A stretch of 64,000 nucleotides of DNA from Phocoenobacter atlanticus subsp. cyclopteri (GTDB lineage: Bacteria; Pseudomonadota; Gammaproteobacteria; Enterobacterales; Pasteurellaceae). This document shows, one piece after another, positions 43,230 to 52,431 of the stretch (the stretch's first letter is position 1; each line of letters opens with the position of its first letter). The notes under the pieces were generated by a model. The model made no database searches and was not told the DNA's origin. It saw only the letters and a program-made list of their open reading frames with translations. The position numbers and the translations under genes were made by a program. The stretch lies in NCBI RefSeq assembly GCF_018343795.1, contig NZ_CP074346.1, forward strand, positions 1,798,001-1,862,000, given 5' to 3'.

Positions 43230-44675
43230 ATGTGTGGTGTTGTTGGTGTTGTTGTTGCTCAAAATTATGTAAATCAAATTATCTTTGATGCCCTTACGGT
43301 GTTACAACACCGTGGGCAAGATGCTGCTGGAATAGTTACTGGCGATAATGGTAAATTTTATATGCGAAAAGAGAATGGATTAGTCAGAGAGGTTATTCGT
43401 ACTCGCCATATGAAAAAATTAACAGGAAATATTGGTATTGGACACGTTCGATACCCAACTGCAGGTACAAATAATGTGGCAGAAGCTCAACCTTTCTACG
43501 TTAACGCACCCTACGGTATCGCACTAGCTCATAATGGTAATTTGACAAATACCGCTCAATTAATTGAAGAAATTCATAGTAATGATCTGCGGCACCTTAA
43601 TACCTATTCTGATTCAGAAATATTATTAAATGTTTTTGCTCATGAGCTACAGATACAAGGAGCAAAAACCCCTACTGCAAAAGATATCTTTCAAGCAATT
43701 ACTCAAGTTCATCAACGAATTCGTGGTGGATATGCAGTTGTAACACTTATTACTGGCTACGGTATTGTCGCATTTCGAGATCCTTATGGTATACGACCTC
43801 TCGTCTATGGAAGCCGCCAAACAGATAAAGGAACGGAGTATATGGTTGCATCCGAAAGTGCAGCTTTAAGTATCTGTGGTTTTAAGTTAGAACGAGATAT
43901 TAAAGCAGGAGAAGCTATTTTTATTAGTACACAAGGAGAATGTTTTACTCAAATTTGTGTAGACCATCCACAAACTACTCCTTGCTTATTTGAATATATT
44001 TATTTATCCCGTCCTGACTCTATTTTGGACGGTGTCTCGGTTTATCATTCTCGTATGGCACAAGGTATCAAATTAGCTCAAAAATTACAGCGCGAATGGT
44101 CACATCACGATATTGATGTCATTATTCCTATACCAGAAACAAGTGGAACAGCCGCCATTGAAATGGCTCGGTATTTAAACTTACCTTGTCGATTTGGTTT
44201 TGTAAAAAACCATTATATTGGACGTACTTTTATTATGCCTAACCAAGCACAACGACAACAATCTGTGCGACGTAAACTCAATCCTATTCGTAGTGAATTT
44301 GAGGGGAAAAATGTCTTACTAGTAGATGATTCTATTGTACGTGGAACAACATCAAAGCAAATTATCAAAATGGCTCGAGAGATGGGAGCAAAAAAGGTTT
44401 ATTTTGCTTCAGCTGCACCAGCAGTTCGTTATCCTAATGTCTATGGCATTGATATGCCCTTAGCCACAGAATTGATTGGTTATAACAGAGATGATGAGGC
44501 TATTGGTAAGCAAATAGGTGCTGATGGAATTATATTTCAAGATTTAACTGATCTAAAAACATTAATTATGGAACTCAATCCTAAACTAACACAATTTGAA
44601 ACAAGTATATTTGATGGTCATTATATAACTAATGAAAAAGATAACCCTAATCTACAAGAAATTCTAAAGGAGTGA
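43230..44675 (+). CDS. purF: Amidophosphoribosyltransferase
   Basis: PurF commits PRPP to the purine pathway using glutamine. The 481-residue enzyme starts MCGVVG, with the nucleophile Cys2 exposed after Met removal. There is no propeptide, and the [4Fe-4S] cysteines of the Bacillus-type enzyme are not evident. The PRPP loop [14 protein letters not shown] is intact. From memory it aligns closely with E. coli PurF ([29 protein letters not shown]), unlike the Firmicutes-like upstream genes. In Haemophilus purF sits elsewhere. It ends the operon. Confidence 0.95.
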   Translation: MCGVVGVVVAQNYVNQIIFDALTVLQHRGQDAAGIVTGDNGKFYMRKENGLVREVIRTRHMKKLTGNIGIGHVRYPTAGTNNVAEAQPFYVNAPYGIALAHNGNLTNTAQLIEEIHSNDLRHLNTYSDSEILLNVFAHELQIQGAKTPTAKDIFQAITQVHQRIRGGYAVVTLITGYGIVAFRDPYGIRPLVYGSRQTDKGTEYMVASESAALSICGFKLERDIKAGEAIFISTQGECFTQICVDHPQTTPCLFEYIYLSRPDSILDGVSVYHSRMAQGIKLAQKLQREWSHHDIDVIIPIPETSGTAAIEMARYLNLPCRFGFVKNHYIGRTFIMPNQAQRQQSVRRKLNPIRSEFEGKNVLLVDDSIVRGTTSKQIIKMAREMGAKKVYFASAAPAVRYPNVYGIDMPLATELIGYNRDDEAIGKQIGADGIIFQDLTDLKTLIMELNPKLTQFETSIFDGHYITNEKDNPNLQEILKE

Positions 44676-44689
44676 AACTTATAACTCAA

Positions 44690-44730
44690 GGTAAGGGCAA
44701 TCCTTACCTATTGATTTTATAAAATCAATA
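44690..44730 (+). terminator. Hairpin plus 22-bp perfect palindrome after purF
   Basis: A 7-bp stem (GGTAAGG/CCTTACC, 44690-44708) is followed immediately by a 22-bp perfect palindrome (44709-44730, centre TTTTATAAAA). The position right after the purF stop suggests an operon end. There is no long T run, so efficiency is uncertain, and the first hairpin may be a decayed repeat. Confidence 0.5.
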
Positions 44731-44838
44731 ACTAAATGTTATTAAAAATCAGCGAGCATAAAAGTAGTAAATTTTTAACTGGATCTACCCGCTATACTTA
44801 TGCCTAATAATGTTTTGTGAGGATTTTTATTAGAGGCG

Positions 44839-45901
44839 GATTCAAGTTTGAAGTGCAACGCACCCAAATCTAGATTTTACCTCAAGAGGTGTTTGATAGC
44901 CTAATACTTTTCTTGGTCTATTGTTTAAATTATCTTCAATAGCTTTAATCTCATCATCAGTTACTTTATCTAAAGTGGCTGATTTTGGTAAAAATTGCCG
45001 AATAAGCCCATTCGTATTTTCATTTGTTCCACGCTCCCAAGAGTGATATGGTTTTGCAAAATAAATCGTTGTCTTTAATGACTTTGCAATCTCTTCGTGT
45101 TGTGCAAACTCTTTACCATTATCAAAGGTAATACTTAATGGATTTTCACCTAAAAGCATTTCAATACAAGCTTCTTTAACTCGTTCAGCCTTACGGTTAG
45201 GTAAACATTTTATTTTAGTTTCTCGACTTACCCTATCAACCAAGGTAACTAGCACTCCACGATGATGTTTACCTACAACGGTATCACCTTCATAATCCCC
45301 TAAGCGTTCTCTATTATCAACAGAAGCAGGACGTTCTGTAATATCAATTCTATTTGCTATTTGACCACGTCTATCTTGATTAGCGTAACCTCGTTTTCTG
45401 TAGGTTTTCTGACAACGTAGGTGCTGATACAGCTTTCCTCCTGCTTGTTTATCCGCATAAATATATTGATAGATTCTTTCGTGACTAGGCACATTAGTCC
45501 ACCCAAGAAAACGTAGTCTCCCTGTAATTTGTTCAGGAGAGTATTTCCTTGATAATAACTCCTCTATATATGCCCAGCCAAAATCACTAATTGTTTGAGC
45601 ATTATTTGCTTTTCTAGAGACAGCGAGGTTATTTGCTTGTTTAGGGCGGTAACCTCGTTGTCCAGTATTACGTTTTAGTTCACGGTATATCGTTGCTTTG
45701 TGAACGCCAATGATTCGAGAAATTTCACTTTTTGAGATTCCTGTTTTCATTAGAGCAGAAATTTGATATCTTTGTTCTTGTGTAAGATGTTTGTAGTGTT
45801 TCATAACGTTTTGATATGTGGTAGTTGAAAATCGAAGTGCAACACTGCACATCTTACATTTCAATTACTATTTTTCAAACGTTGCACTTCTTTTTTGAAT
45901 C
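44839..45901 (-). mobile_element. IS30-family insertion sequence
   Basis: The element is 1063 bases, bounded by 22-base imperfect terminal inverted repeats (44839-44860 and 45880-45901; 18 of 22 match, sharing GATTCAA and GAAGTGCAACG). It holds a single transposase gene on the minus strand. I see no convincing short target duplication at the ends. It lies between the end of the purine operon and the peroxiredoxin-glutaredoxin gene, next to a short relic of an ISAs1 end. Confidence 0.9.
44842..45804 (-). CDS. IS30-family transposase
   Basis: The transposase cuts and joins the ends of the surrounding element. From the ATG at 45802-45804 (MKHYKHLTQEQRYQISALMK) it has 320 residues. The N-terminal helix-turn-helix (KSEISRIIGVHKATIYRELKRN) is clear. 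The DDE core follows: D in GDYEGDTVVG, D in ITFDNGKEF, and E in HSWERGTNENTNGLIRQFLPK. The frame is intact to the stop, and the last codons run into the inverted repeat. An ATG 20 codons upstream is open but adds a non-conserved tail. Confidence 0.95.
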   Translation of the reverse strand: MKHYKHLTQEQRYQISALMKTGISKSEISRIIGVHKATIYRELKRNTGQRGYRPKQANNLAVSRKANNAQTISDFGWAYIEELLSRKYSPEQITGRLRFLGWTNVPSHERIYQYIYADKQAGGKLYQHLRCQKTYRKRGYANQDRRGQIANRIDITERPASVDNRERLGDYEGDTVVGKHHRGVLVTLVDRVSRETKIKCLPNRKAERVKEACIEMLLGENPLSITFDNGKEFAQHEEIAKSLKTTIYFAKPYHSWERGTNENTNGLIRQFLPKSATLDKVTDDEIKAIEDNLNNRPRKVLGYQTPLEVKSRFGCVALQT

Positions 45902-45919
45902 TAAGAGATTTTAAATACT

Positions 45920-45930
45920 ATCTTGCCCTG
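45920..45930. repeat. Probable relic of an ISAs1-family terminus
   Basis: ATCTTGCCCTG here is the reverse complement of CAGGGCAAGAT, the exact first 11 bases of the left end of the intact ISAs1 element at 60159. It lies 19 bases from the IS30 right end. An 11-base match alone is weak evidence, but its placement at an insertion hotspot makes a relic plausible. Confidence 0.4.
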
Positions 45931-46060
45931 CAATAAAGTCACTCATCTAAATTATGGATAGTTATTCTTGATAGAATAGCTTGATGAATTTATCTTTTAG
46001 TACCAAGAATATAGGTATAAAGGACAAAAAAGAGAAATTTTCCTCAAAACTGTAGAATAT

Positions 46061-46094
46061 AAAAAAACCCTTACTCAAGCGAATAAGGGTTTTT
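46061..46094 (-). terminator. Terminator of the peroxiredoxin-glutaredoxin gene
   Basis: A perfect 10-bp stem (AAAACCCTTA 46064-46073 with TAAGGGTTTT 46084-46093) is followed on the minus strand by TTTTTTT, 30 bases after the stop at 46124. Confidence 0.88.
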
Positions 46095-46123
46095 AGCGGT
46101 TACTTTATTTAACCTTTTTGCAA

Positions 46124-46855
46124 TTATGCAAAATATTTTGCTAAATCGTCAAATCCGCCAATGTGTTTTCCGCCAATAAATACTTGTGGTGCTGTTGCAC
46201 GACCAGTAATTGCACGAACAGAAGTCATTGTTGCATCACGACCTAAAACGATTTCTTCATAAGCAATGCCTTTTTCTTCTAATAGCATTTTCGCTTTTGT
46301 ACAGAATGGGCAACCTGGTTTTGTAATAATTGATGCAGATTGTTTTGGTTGCCAATCAGGTTTTAAGTATTTGATCATTGTATCAGCATCAGATACTTTG
46401 AATGGGTCGCCTGGTTCTTGTGGTTCGATGAACATTTTTTCAATTACGCCATCTTTCACAAGCATAGAATAACGCCAAGAACGATCGCCAAACCCTAAGT
46501 CGTCTTTGCTTACTAACATACCCATACCTTTGGTAAATTCACCGCTACCGTCTGGGATTACTTTGATATTTTTTGCATCTTGATCAGCTTTCCACGCATT
46601 CATTACAAAAGTATCATTTACTGATAAACAGTAGATATCATCAACACCTAATGCTTCAAATTCGCTCGCTAATTCGTTATAACGAGGTAAGTGAGTTGAA
46701 GAACACGTTGGTGTGAATGCACCTGGTAATGAAAATACGATGACAGTTTTACCTGCAAAAATATCGTTCGTTGTTACATCAACCCAGTTGTCTTCTTGAC
46801 GTGTGTGGAAGGTAACTTGTGGTACTTTTTGACCTGAAATATCTTGTAAAGACAT
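46124..46855 (-). CDS. Peroxiredoxin-glutaredoxin hybrid peroxidase
   Basis: This fusion reduces hydrogen and alkyl peroxides, with electrons passed from glutathione by its own glutaredoxin domain. The 243-residue protein has an N-terminal Prx5-type domain (residues 1-165, peroxidatic Cys51 in [10 protein letters not shown]). The C-terminal glutaredoxin domain (about 172-243) has CPFC at 182-185 and the GSH-site [14 protein letters not shown]. The same fusion is known from Haemophilus. It is divergent from oxyR across a 111-base gap, which suggests OxyR control. Confidence 0.95.
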   Translation of the reverse strand: MSLQDISGQKVPQVTFHTRQEDNWVDVTTNDIFAGKTVIVFSLPGAFTPTCSSTHLPRYNELASEFEALGVDDIYCLSVNDTFVMNAWKADQDAKNIKVIPDGSGEFTKGMGMLVSKDDLGFGDRSWRYSMLVKDGVIEKMFIEPQEPGDPFKVSDADTMIKYLKPDWQPKQSASIITKPGCPFCTKAKMLLEEKGIAYEEIVLGRDATMTSVRAITGRATAPQVFIGGKHIGGFDDLAKYFA

Positions 46856-46966
46856 AATTTTCTCCTAAATTTATTGAGGTGTTTCATTAAAAACTGTTGA
46901 CTATTTTACACTGATTTATGTCATAATGTCGCCTATTATATCAATAGGTTTTTATAGAGGGTTTCT

Positions 46967-47854
46967 ATGAATATTCGTGATCTTGAATATTTAATTGCAC
47001 TTTCAGAGTTTAAACATTTCCGTAAAGCGGCGGATTCTTGTAATGTTAGCCAACCCACTCTCAGTGGTCAAATCAGAAAATTAGAAAATGAATTAGGTAC
47101 AATATTACTTGAAAGAACAAGCCGTAAAGTGTTATTTACTCAAGCAGGATTAATCCTTGTTGATCAAGCTAAAGCGATATTAAGAGAAGTGAAAGTATTT
47201 AAAGATATGGCAAGCAATCAAGGCAAAGAGATGTCTGGTCCTTTGCATATTGGAATTATTCCAACTCTAGCCCCTTATTTATCACCGATAATTTTACCTC
47301 ATTTAGCAAAATTATTTCCCCAATTAGAACTCTATATTTATGAACTTCAAACAGCTGAACTTGTACAACAATTAGAGACTGGACAACTAGACTGTGGCTT
47401 ATTAGCCTTTTGTCGAGAAACTGAATCTTTTATTGAAGTGCCTATTTTTAAAGAAACAATCCAACTCGCCGTTTCAACTCAGCACAAATGGGGAAATTTA
47501 ACTGAAATTGCTTTATCTGATCTTGCTGAAAAAGAAATGTTATTACTTGATGATGGACATTGTTTAAGGGATAAAGCATTAAGTTATTGTTTATCTGTTG
47601 GAGGAAAAGAAGATAAACATTTTAAAGCAAGAAGTTTAGAAACATTAAAAAATATGGTGGCAACCAATATGGGAATTACATTAGTTCCAGAGTTAGCTAT
47701 GCAACAAAAATTAGATAAACAAATACATTATATTCCCTTTAAAGAACCTGAACCTTTTAGAGATATTGGTTTAATTTACCGACCGGGTTCACCCTTAAGA
47801 GTAAGATATGAACGATTAGCAACAGAAATTAGAAAAATGATGGTGAAGCGTTAA
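46967..47854 (+). CDS. oxyR: Hydrogen peroxide-sensing regulator OxyR
   Basis: OxyR senses peroxide by a disulfide and activates defence genes. The 295-residue LysR-type protein has an N-terminal helix-turn-helix (FRKAADSCNVSQPTLSGQIRKLE, residues 18-40). The redox pair is Cys199 and Cys208 (GHCLRDKALSYC), at the same numbers as in E. coli. It is divergent from its likely target, the peroxiredoxin-glutaredoxin gene. Confidence 0.96.
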   Translation: MNIRDLEYLIALSEFKHFRKAADSCNVSQPTLSGQIRKLENELGTILLERTSRKVLFTQAGLILVDQAKAILREVKVFKDMASNQGKEMSGPLHIGIIPTLAPYLSPIILPHLAKLFPQLELYIYELQTAELVQQLETGQLDCGLLAFCRETESFIEVPIFKETIQLAVSTQHKWGNLTEIALSDLAEKEMLLLDDGHCLRDKALSYCLSVGGKEDKHFKARSLETLKNMVATNMGITLVPELAMQQKLDKQIHYIPFKEPEPFRDIGLIYRPGSPLRVRYERLATEIRKMMVKR

Positions 47855-47865
47855 TATAAACCAAA

Positions 47866-47900
47866 ACAAGCGGTAAGATTATTTTTATTTTTTACAAATT
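47866..47900 (+). repeat. Extended uptake signal after oxyR
   Basis: ACAAGCGGTAAG with a downstream TTTACAAATT tract. It sits exactly where the missing N-terminal codons of the downstream chloride channel gene would be expected. Confidence 0.7.
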
Positions 47901-47981
47901 ATTTTTGAAGATTTTAAATTAAATAAACAAGATATTATTCATAGTATAGGGGTTATTATTTATGCCGTTGTATTAGGGATA

Positions 47982-49640
47982 ATGGTCGCCTTTATTGCAG
48001 CGGCTTATGAAAAAAGTTTCCATCTTCTCGCAACCTATTGGCGAGAGACGAACCATTTATTAACTTTTGTTCCCCAATGGTTACTTTTTGCTCTTGGTCC
48101 TTTAATTGCGTGTCCTATACTGTACTATCTTCTACAAAAAATACCTGAACACCGCCAACATAGTCCAACAGATTTAATCTCTGGTATTCACACTAAAAAT
48201 GGCAAAATAAATGCAAAATCTTCACTACTTTCCGCATTTGCATCCATATTTTCTATTGGTTTTGGATTTTCTGTCGGCTATTATTCACCAACAGTCCAAC
48301 TTGGAAGTGGGGCGGGTATATTATTTCATCGCTTAAAATGGATTCGTCCTGTTCATCGTTATATTAGTATTGGTTGTGGGGCAGCGGCTGCAATTGCAGC
48401 AATTTTTCACTCACCACTCGGTGCGGTCATTTTTGTTCACGAAGTTTTACTACGTTTTTTTTCCATTCGTGCTTTTGCTCCTATTACCATTTCTGCGGTA
48501 ACCAGCTACGTTATCAGTAGTAAGTTATTTGATAAAGCCATCTTCTTTAACTTACCGGCTCACTATTCTTTCGATGTCACGACTTATTTTATTGCTGCAT
48601 TCGGCGGAATAGTTGCCGCCTTTATTGGTATTATGCAAATTCGCCATATTATGTGGGTACAACGTTTTAACGCAAAAATAAAACTCGCAATGTTTCATCA
48701 ACTACTTATTGCGGCTATTTTAACGTCATTCATTATTGTTACTGTACCAGAGGCTGCTGGAAGTAGCTTAGATGCAATGAATAATTTAATGACGGGGCAT
48801 AGTTATACCCTGATGGCACTATTCTTTATTTTTATGGCAAAAGGTGCTGCAACCGTTCTCACTTTCGGCTTTGGCATCCCTGGAGGAATATTTGGACCGA
48901 CCATTTTTACTGGTGCGGCACTGGGAGGACTTATTGCTGGTGTTATCCAATTATTATTTCCTCTACTCTCTTTTTCACCAGAAATTATTATCATTACTAC
49001 TATGGCTGCAATGATCTCTGCAGTTATTGGTGCACCTATTTCAATGATTTTAATTACTATTGAAATTACAGGAGATTTCCAAATTGTCAGTGTCGTAATG
49101 CTCGCTGTAGTAATGGCAAATATTACGGCTTACCGTTTTATGGGCACCTCCTCTTTCTTTGACTTACAACTGAAAGCTCGAGGACTGGATTTAGAACACG
49201 GACGAGATCGACTATATACAGAAACCCACAGTATCAATAGTTTAATATCACAAGATTATCTGGTACTGAATGGCTCAATAAGTCTGGATAGTGCAGAACG
49301 TCAAATGCTCGATAATCATAAAAATATTGCTTTTGTGGTGGATGAACATAATTATCTCCTTGGTCGAATACGATTAGTTGACATTGAACTCTATAAAAAT
49401 ACGAAAAAAGAAGAAGATATCATTATTGAAGATATCGCTCAAAAATCCATTGCATTTGTTTATCGTGCCTCTTCTATTTGGCGAGCAATGGAAGTGATGC
49501 CTAAAATAAATGTTAATTTTATCCCCGTATTAGATGGTGAAAATAATCCAAAGTTAATCGGCGTTATTTATAACAACGACTTGATTTCTCATTACCTGAG
49601 TTTTTTAAATCAGCTACGTAATGAAGAAAATGTGGTTTAA
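47982..49640 (+). CDS. CLC-family chloride channel with C-terminal CBS pair, atypical selectivity motif
   Basis: This is a membrane chloride channel or transporter of the CLC family (552 residues from the first ATG). Helix F carries GYYSPTVQLGSG where most CLC proteins have GREGP, so the gating glutamate is missing. The proton-pathway glutamate equivalent to E203 of E. coli ClcA appears to be Val (IFVHEVLL). The helix-N motif GGIFGP is kept. A CBS pair follows at about residues 415-545. The ATG lies inside the first membrane helix. The same frame stays open upstream to a TAA at 47874 with clear helix sequence (HSIGVIIYAVVLGI), but has no ATG, GTG or TTG. The true start is a rare codon, or the N-terminus is lost. 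Confidence 0.8.
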   Translation: MVAFIAAAYEKSFHLLATYWRETNHLLTFVPQWLLFALGPLIACPILYYLLQKIPEHRQHSPTDLISGIHTKNGKINAKSSLLSAFASIFSIGFGFSVGYYSPTVQLGSGAGILFHRLKWIRPVHRYISIGCGAAAAIAAIFHSPLGAVIFVHEVLLRFFSIRAFAPITISAVTSYVISSKLFDKAIFFNLPAHYSFDVTTYFIAAFGGIVAAFIGIMQIRHIMWVQRFNAKIKLAMFHQLLIAAILTSFIIVTVPEAAGSSLDAMNNLMTGHSYTLMALFFIFMAKGAATVLTFGFGIPGGIFGPTIFTGAALGGLIAGVIQLLFPLLSFSPEIIIITTMAAMISAVIGAPISMILITIEITGDFQIVSVVMLAVVMANITAYRFMGTSSFFDLQLKARGLDLEHGRDRLYTETHSINSLISQDYLVLNGSISLDSAERQMLDNHKNIAFVVDEHNYLLGRIRLVDIELYKNTKKEEDIIIEDIAQKSIAFVYRASSIWRAMEVMPKINVNFIPVLDGENNPKLIGVIYNNDLISHYLSFLNQLRNEENVV

Positions 49641-49744
49641 CTGTTAAAACGACAATAGTCTTATTTGTATGTATAAGAATACAGCTATTTCAATTTTATA
49701 AAATTTATAAGATAATAGCCTAAGTTAAAAATATTGAGGACACT

Positions 49745-50500
49745 ATGAGCAAAAGCAAAGTAAATTCTCGCATTCAACAACTCAATTTCTTACTAAAAAA
49801 AATGGATAAAATTCATCTGCGTGATGCTGCAGAAATTTTAAACGTTTCAGAAATGACGATCCGACGAGATCTCAGTAACAATACAAACTCCGTTACTTTA
49901 CTCGGTGGATATATTGTTAAATCGCCTCAAACCAATAGCCAAAATAATTATATTATTCTAGAGCAAGAAACTAAACATATTGCAGAAAAAATGTATGTGG
50001 GAAAACTTGCGGCATCGCAACTTGTTGAGAATGATGTGGTTTTTTTTGATGGTGGATCAACTATTCCCTTTATTGCATCACAAATTCCCCGCTCATTAAA
50101 ATTTACAGCCGTTTGTTGTTCTATTAATACCTTTTTGGTTTTACAAGAATACCCTTATTGTGAACTTATTCTTTGTGGTGGAAGTTATTCACGTCAAAAC
50201 AGTTACTTCAATTCAATCAGTTTATCCAATGAATTAGATAATATTTGTACAACGAAGGCATTTATTTCAGCTGCAGGAGTAAGTAATAGCAAAGGTGTTA
50301 CTTGCTTCGATTTTAATGAAGTACAAACAAAACTTAAAGCAATGGCAAAAACAGAGCAGAGTGTTCTTGTTTTTGATCATTCTAAAATTAATAAAGTACA
50401 GCAGGCTTATATTTGTCCTACTGATCGCTTTGACCAAATTATCACAGATCAACCATTGCCTTATGAATTTAATAGCAGTGATCTGAATATTATTACCTAA
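49745..50500 (+). CDS. deoR: DeoR-family repressor, probably the deoxyribonucleoside regulator
   Basis: DeoR represses nucleoside and deoxyribose catabolic genes in E. coli. The 251-residue protein has the N-terminal helix-turn-helix IHLRDAAEILNVSEMTIRRDL (residues about 23-43), then LLGGYIV and a sugar-phosphate sensor domain (DGGSTIPFIA, SAAGVSNSKGVTCF). It is nearest to E. coli DeoR itself among the family. No deo genes are beside it in the window, so the target is unknown. Confidence 0.87.
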   Translation: MSKSKVNSRIQQLNFLLKKMDKIHLRDAAEILNVSEMTIRRDLSNNTNSVTLLGGYIVKSPQTNSQNNYIILEQETKHIAEKMYVGKLAASQLVENDVVFFDGGSTIPFIASQIPRSLKFTAVCCSINTFLVLQEYPYCELILCGGSYSRQNSYFNSISLSNELDNICTTKAFISAAGVSNSKGVTCFDFNEVQTKLKAMAKTEQSVLVFDHSKINKVQQAYICPTDRFDQIITDQPLPYEFNSSDLNIIT

Positions 50501-50634
50501 AAAATGGGGAATTAATCCAATAAATATTCCTTATTTTCTGAACTAGATCATTAAATTTGTAGAAAAAAATAAAAAAATACTAAAATTTTGATATAGTTAG
50601 ACAGTTTTTTATTAATTATTATTAGGAGAAAAAA

Positions 50635-51405
50635 ATGGCACGTCGTCCACTTGTAATGGGTAACTGGAAATTAAATGGTAGCAAAGCATTCACAAAACAG
50701 TTAGTTGAAGGCTTAAAAGCAGAATTAAAAGATGTGAAAGGCTGTGATGTCGCAATTGCACCACCAGTAATGTATTTAGCTGAAGCTGAAGCGGCATTAA
50801 CTGGTCAATCTGTGATTGCATTAGGTTCACAAAATGTGGATTTAAAACAATCTGGTGCATTCACTGGTGATATTTCAACAGAAATGTTAAAAGATTTTGG
50901 GGCAAAATATATTATCATTGGTCACTCAGAACGTCGTCAATATCATAAAGAAAGTGATAAATTTGTAGCCCAAAAATTTGGTGTATTGAAAAATGCTGGT
51001 CTAGTCCCTGTTTTATGTATCGGTGAAACTGAACAAGAAAATGAGCAAGGCAAAACTCAAGAAGTTTGCCAGCGTCAAATCGATGCAATTTTAAATACTT
51101 TAGGTGTAGAAGCATTTAACGGTGCAATTATTGCGTACGAACCAATTTGGGCAATCGGAACAGGTAAATCAGCGACTCCTGAGCAAGCTCAAGCCATTCA
51201 TAAATCAATCCGTGATCATATCGCTGCAAAATCTCAAGCAGTTGCAGATCAAGTGATTATTCAATACGGTGGTTCTGTAAATGATGCAAATGCAGCAGAC
51301 TTATTTACTCAACCAGATATTGATGGTGCATTAGTGGGTGGCGCTTCACTTAAAGCAGAGGCTTTTGCAGTAATTGTTAAAGCAGCAGAAAAAGAAAAAG
51401 CTTAA
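50635..51405 (+). CDS. tpiA: Triosephosphate isomerase
   Basis: TpiA interconverts dihydroxyacetone phosphate and glyceraldehyde 3-phosphate in glycolysis. The 256-residue TIM barrel has Asn-Lys (GNWKLNG), His in IIGHSERRQ, the catalytic Glu in [11 protein letters not shown], and the phosphate-binding QYGGSVN and LVGGASL. The ribosome-binding site AGGAG precedes the ATG. Confidence 0.98.
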   Translation: MARRPLVMGNWKLNGSKAFTKQLVEGLKAELKDVKGCDVAIAPPVMYLAEAEAALTGQSVIALGSQNVDLKQSGAFTGDISTEMLKDFGAKYIIIGHSERRQYHKESDKFVAQKFGVLKNAGLVPVLCIGETEQENEQGKTQEVCQRQIDAILNTLGVEAFNGAIIAYEPIWAIGTGKSATPEQAQAIHKSIRDHIAAKSQAVADQVIIQYGGSVNDANAADLFTQPDIDGALVGGASLKAEAFAVIVKAAEKEKA

Positions 51406-51425
51406 TTTTATCTCATAGAAAATCA

Positions 51426-51451
51426 CCTCCTCTGTCTTTACAGAGGAGTGC
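51426..51451 (+). terminator. Hairpin after tpiA
   Basis: CTCCTCTGT-CTTT-ACAGAGGAG forms a perfect 9-bp stem 20 bases after the tpiA stop. It is followed by A-rich and then T-rich sequence rather than a direct T run, so termination is likely but not textbook. Confidence 0.6.
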
Positions 51452-51605
51452 TAAAAAAATATTTTTAAGGTAACAATATATAAAATCGTATCTTTTCATA
51501 ATGATTTCCAAATTAAGAATGGATATAATGATAAATCCATAAATTACCTATATTTATGTGTCACCCACCCTACTATTAAAAAATGAGCGAAATTAGCAGT
51601 TAGTT

Positions 51606-52010
51606 ATGAAAAATATTGCAGAAAAAATTCACAAAGAATGGCACGAATTTGCAAAAACAAGACAAACTCTGAAATTAATAGAACTATATGCAAACGATGC
51701 AATTCTTGAAAGCCCACTTGTTCCAATAATTATGAATAAGACCAATGGAATATTAAAAGGAAAGGATGAAATACTTGAATTTTTAATTGAAGGAGCAAAA
51801 AGAAGACCAAATGAATTAGTGAAATGGTATAGAACAGATAATTATTTAATAAAGAATAATATTTTAATTTGGGAATACCCAAGGCAAACTCCGAACAATC
51901 AACAAGTTGATATCATAGAATTAATAGAGATTAAAAATGAAAAAATACAACACCATAGAATATATTGGGGATGGTTCGGAACTCAAATGTTGATTAACTC
52001 AAAAAAGTAA
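51606..52010 (+). CDS. Small NTF2/SnoaL-like protein
   Basis: The function is unknown. The 134-residue product has a nuclear-transport-factor-2-like fold pattern: an N-terminal helix with W (KEWHEFAKTRQTLKLIELYANDAILESP), then alternating beta strands (KWYRTDNYLI, NILIWEYPRQ, VDIIELIEI, HHRIYWGWFG). Such folds bind small hydrophobic ligands or act as isomerases. No ribosome-binding site stands out. It is isolated, flanked by AT-rich sequence on both sides, and looks like an acquired single gene. Confidence 0.65.
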   Translation: MKNIAEKIHKEWHEFAKTRQTLKLIELYANDAILESPLVPIIMNKTNGILKGKDEILEFLIEGAKRRPNELVKWYRTDNYLIKNNILIWEYPRQTPNNQQVDIIELIEIKNEKIQHHRIYWGWFGTQMLINSKK

Positions 52011-52431
52011 TATAATTACAGTAACATTGTATAAATAAAATACCAGAATATATACCTGATTAAAACTTTATATTTTGGTAACAAAATTGGTACTTAATTC
52101 AACTTTTCAGTTTTTTAAACTGTCACTTCGTTTGTACCCTTTCTTGTTATGCGGTAGCAGAAAAAATAGAATTATTAGCATTAACTTTTTTGTTATTACT
52201 GAACTTTTACCACTTGATATTTAGATTTAATAAGAATACTTTCGCAACTTCTACTATTTCACAAGCGGTACGATTATTACAAAAATTTGCAAATTTTTTT
52301 GATAATCGTACCGCTTGATTTTTCTAAAGTTGCAGATAATTTCACAAAATTTATAATTTGTAGTTTACTATTAACACTTTAATTGCTATTTTTTTACAAT
52401 GTTTTTACAAAATAAATAGGAATGGTGTGTT
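52011..52431. other. 421-base gap upstream of putA
   Basis: Apart from the inverted uptake-signal pair at 52262-52317, this stretch is AT-rich. I find no gene or RNA in it. The putA promoter should lie in its last 110 bases, but several AT-rich boxes compete and I do not choose among them. Confidence 0.5.
52262..52317. terminator. Perfect inverted pair of uptake signals
   Basis: CAAGCGGTACGATTAT (52262-52277) and its exact reverse complement (52302-52317) flank an AAATTTGCAAATTTT centre and are followed by GATTTTT. The 16-bp perfect stem would act as a terminator in either direction and carries two uptake-signal cores. Confidence 0.75.
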
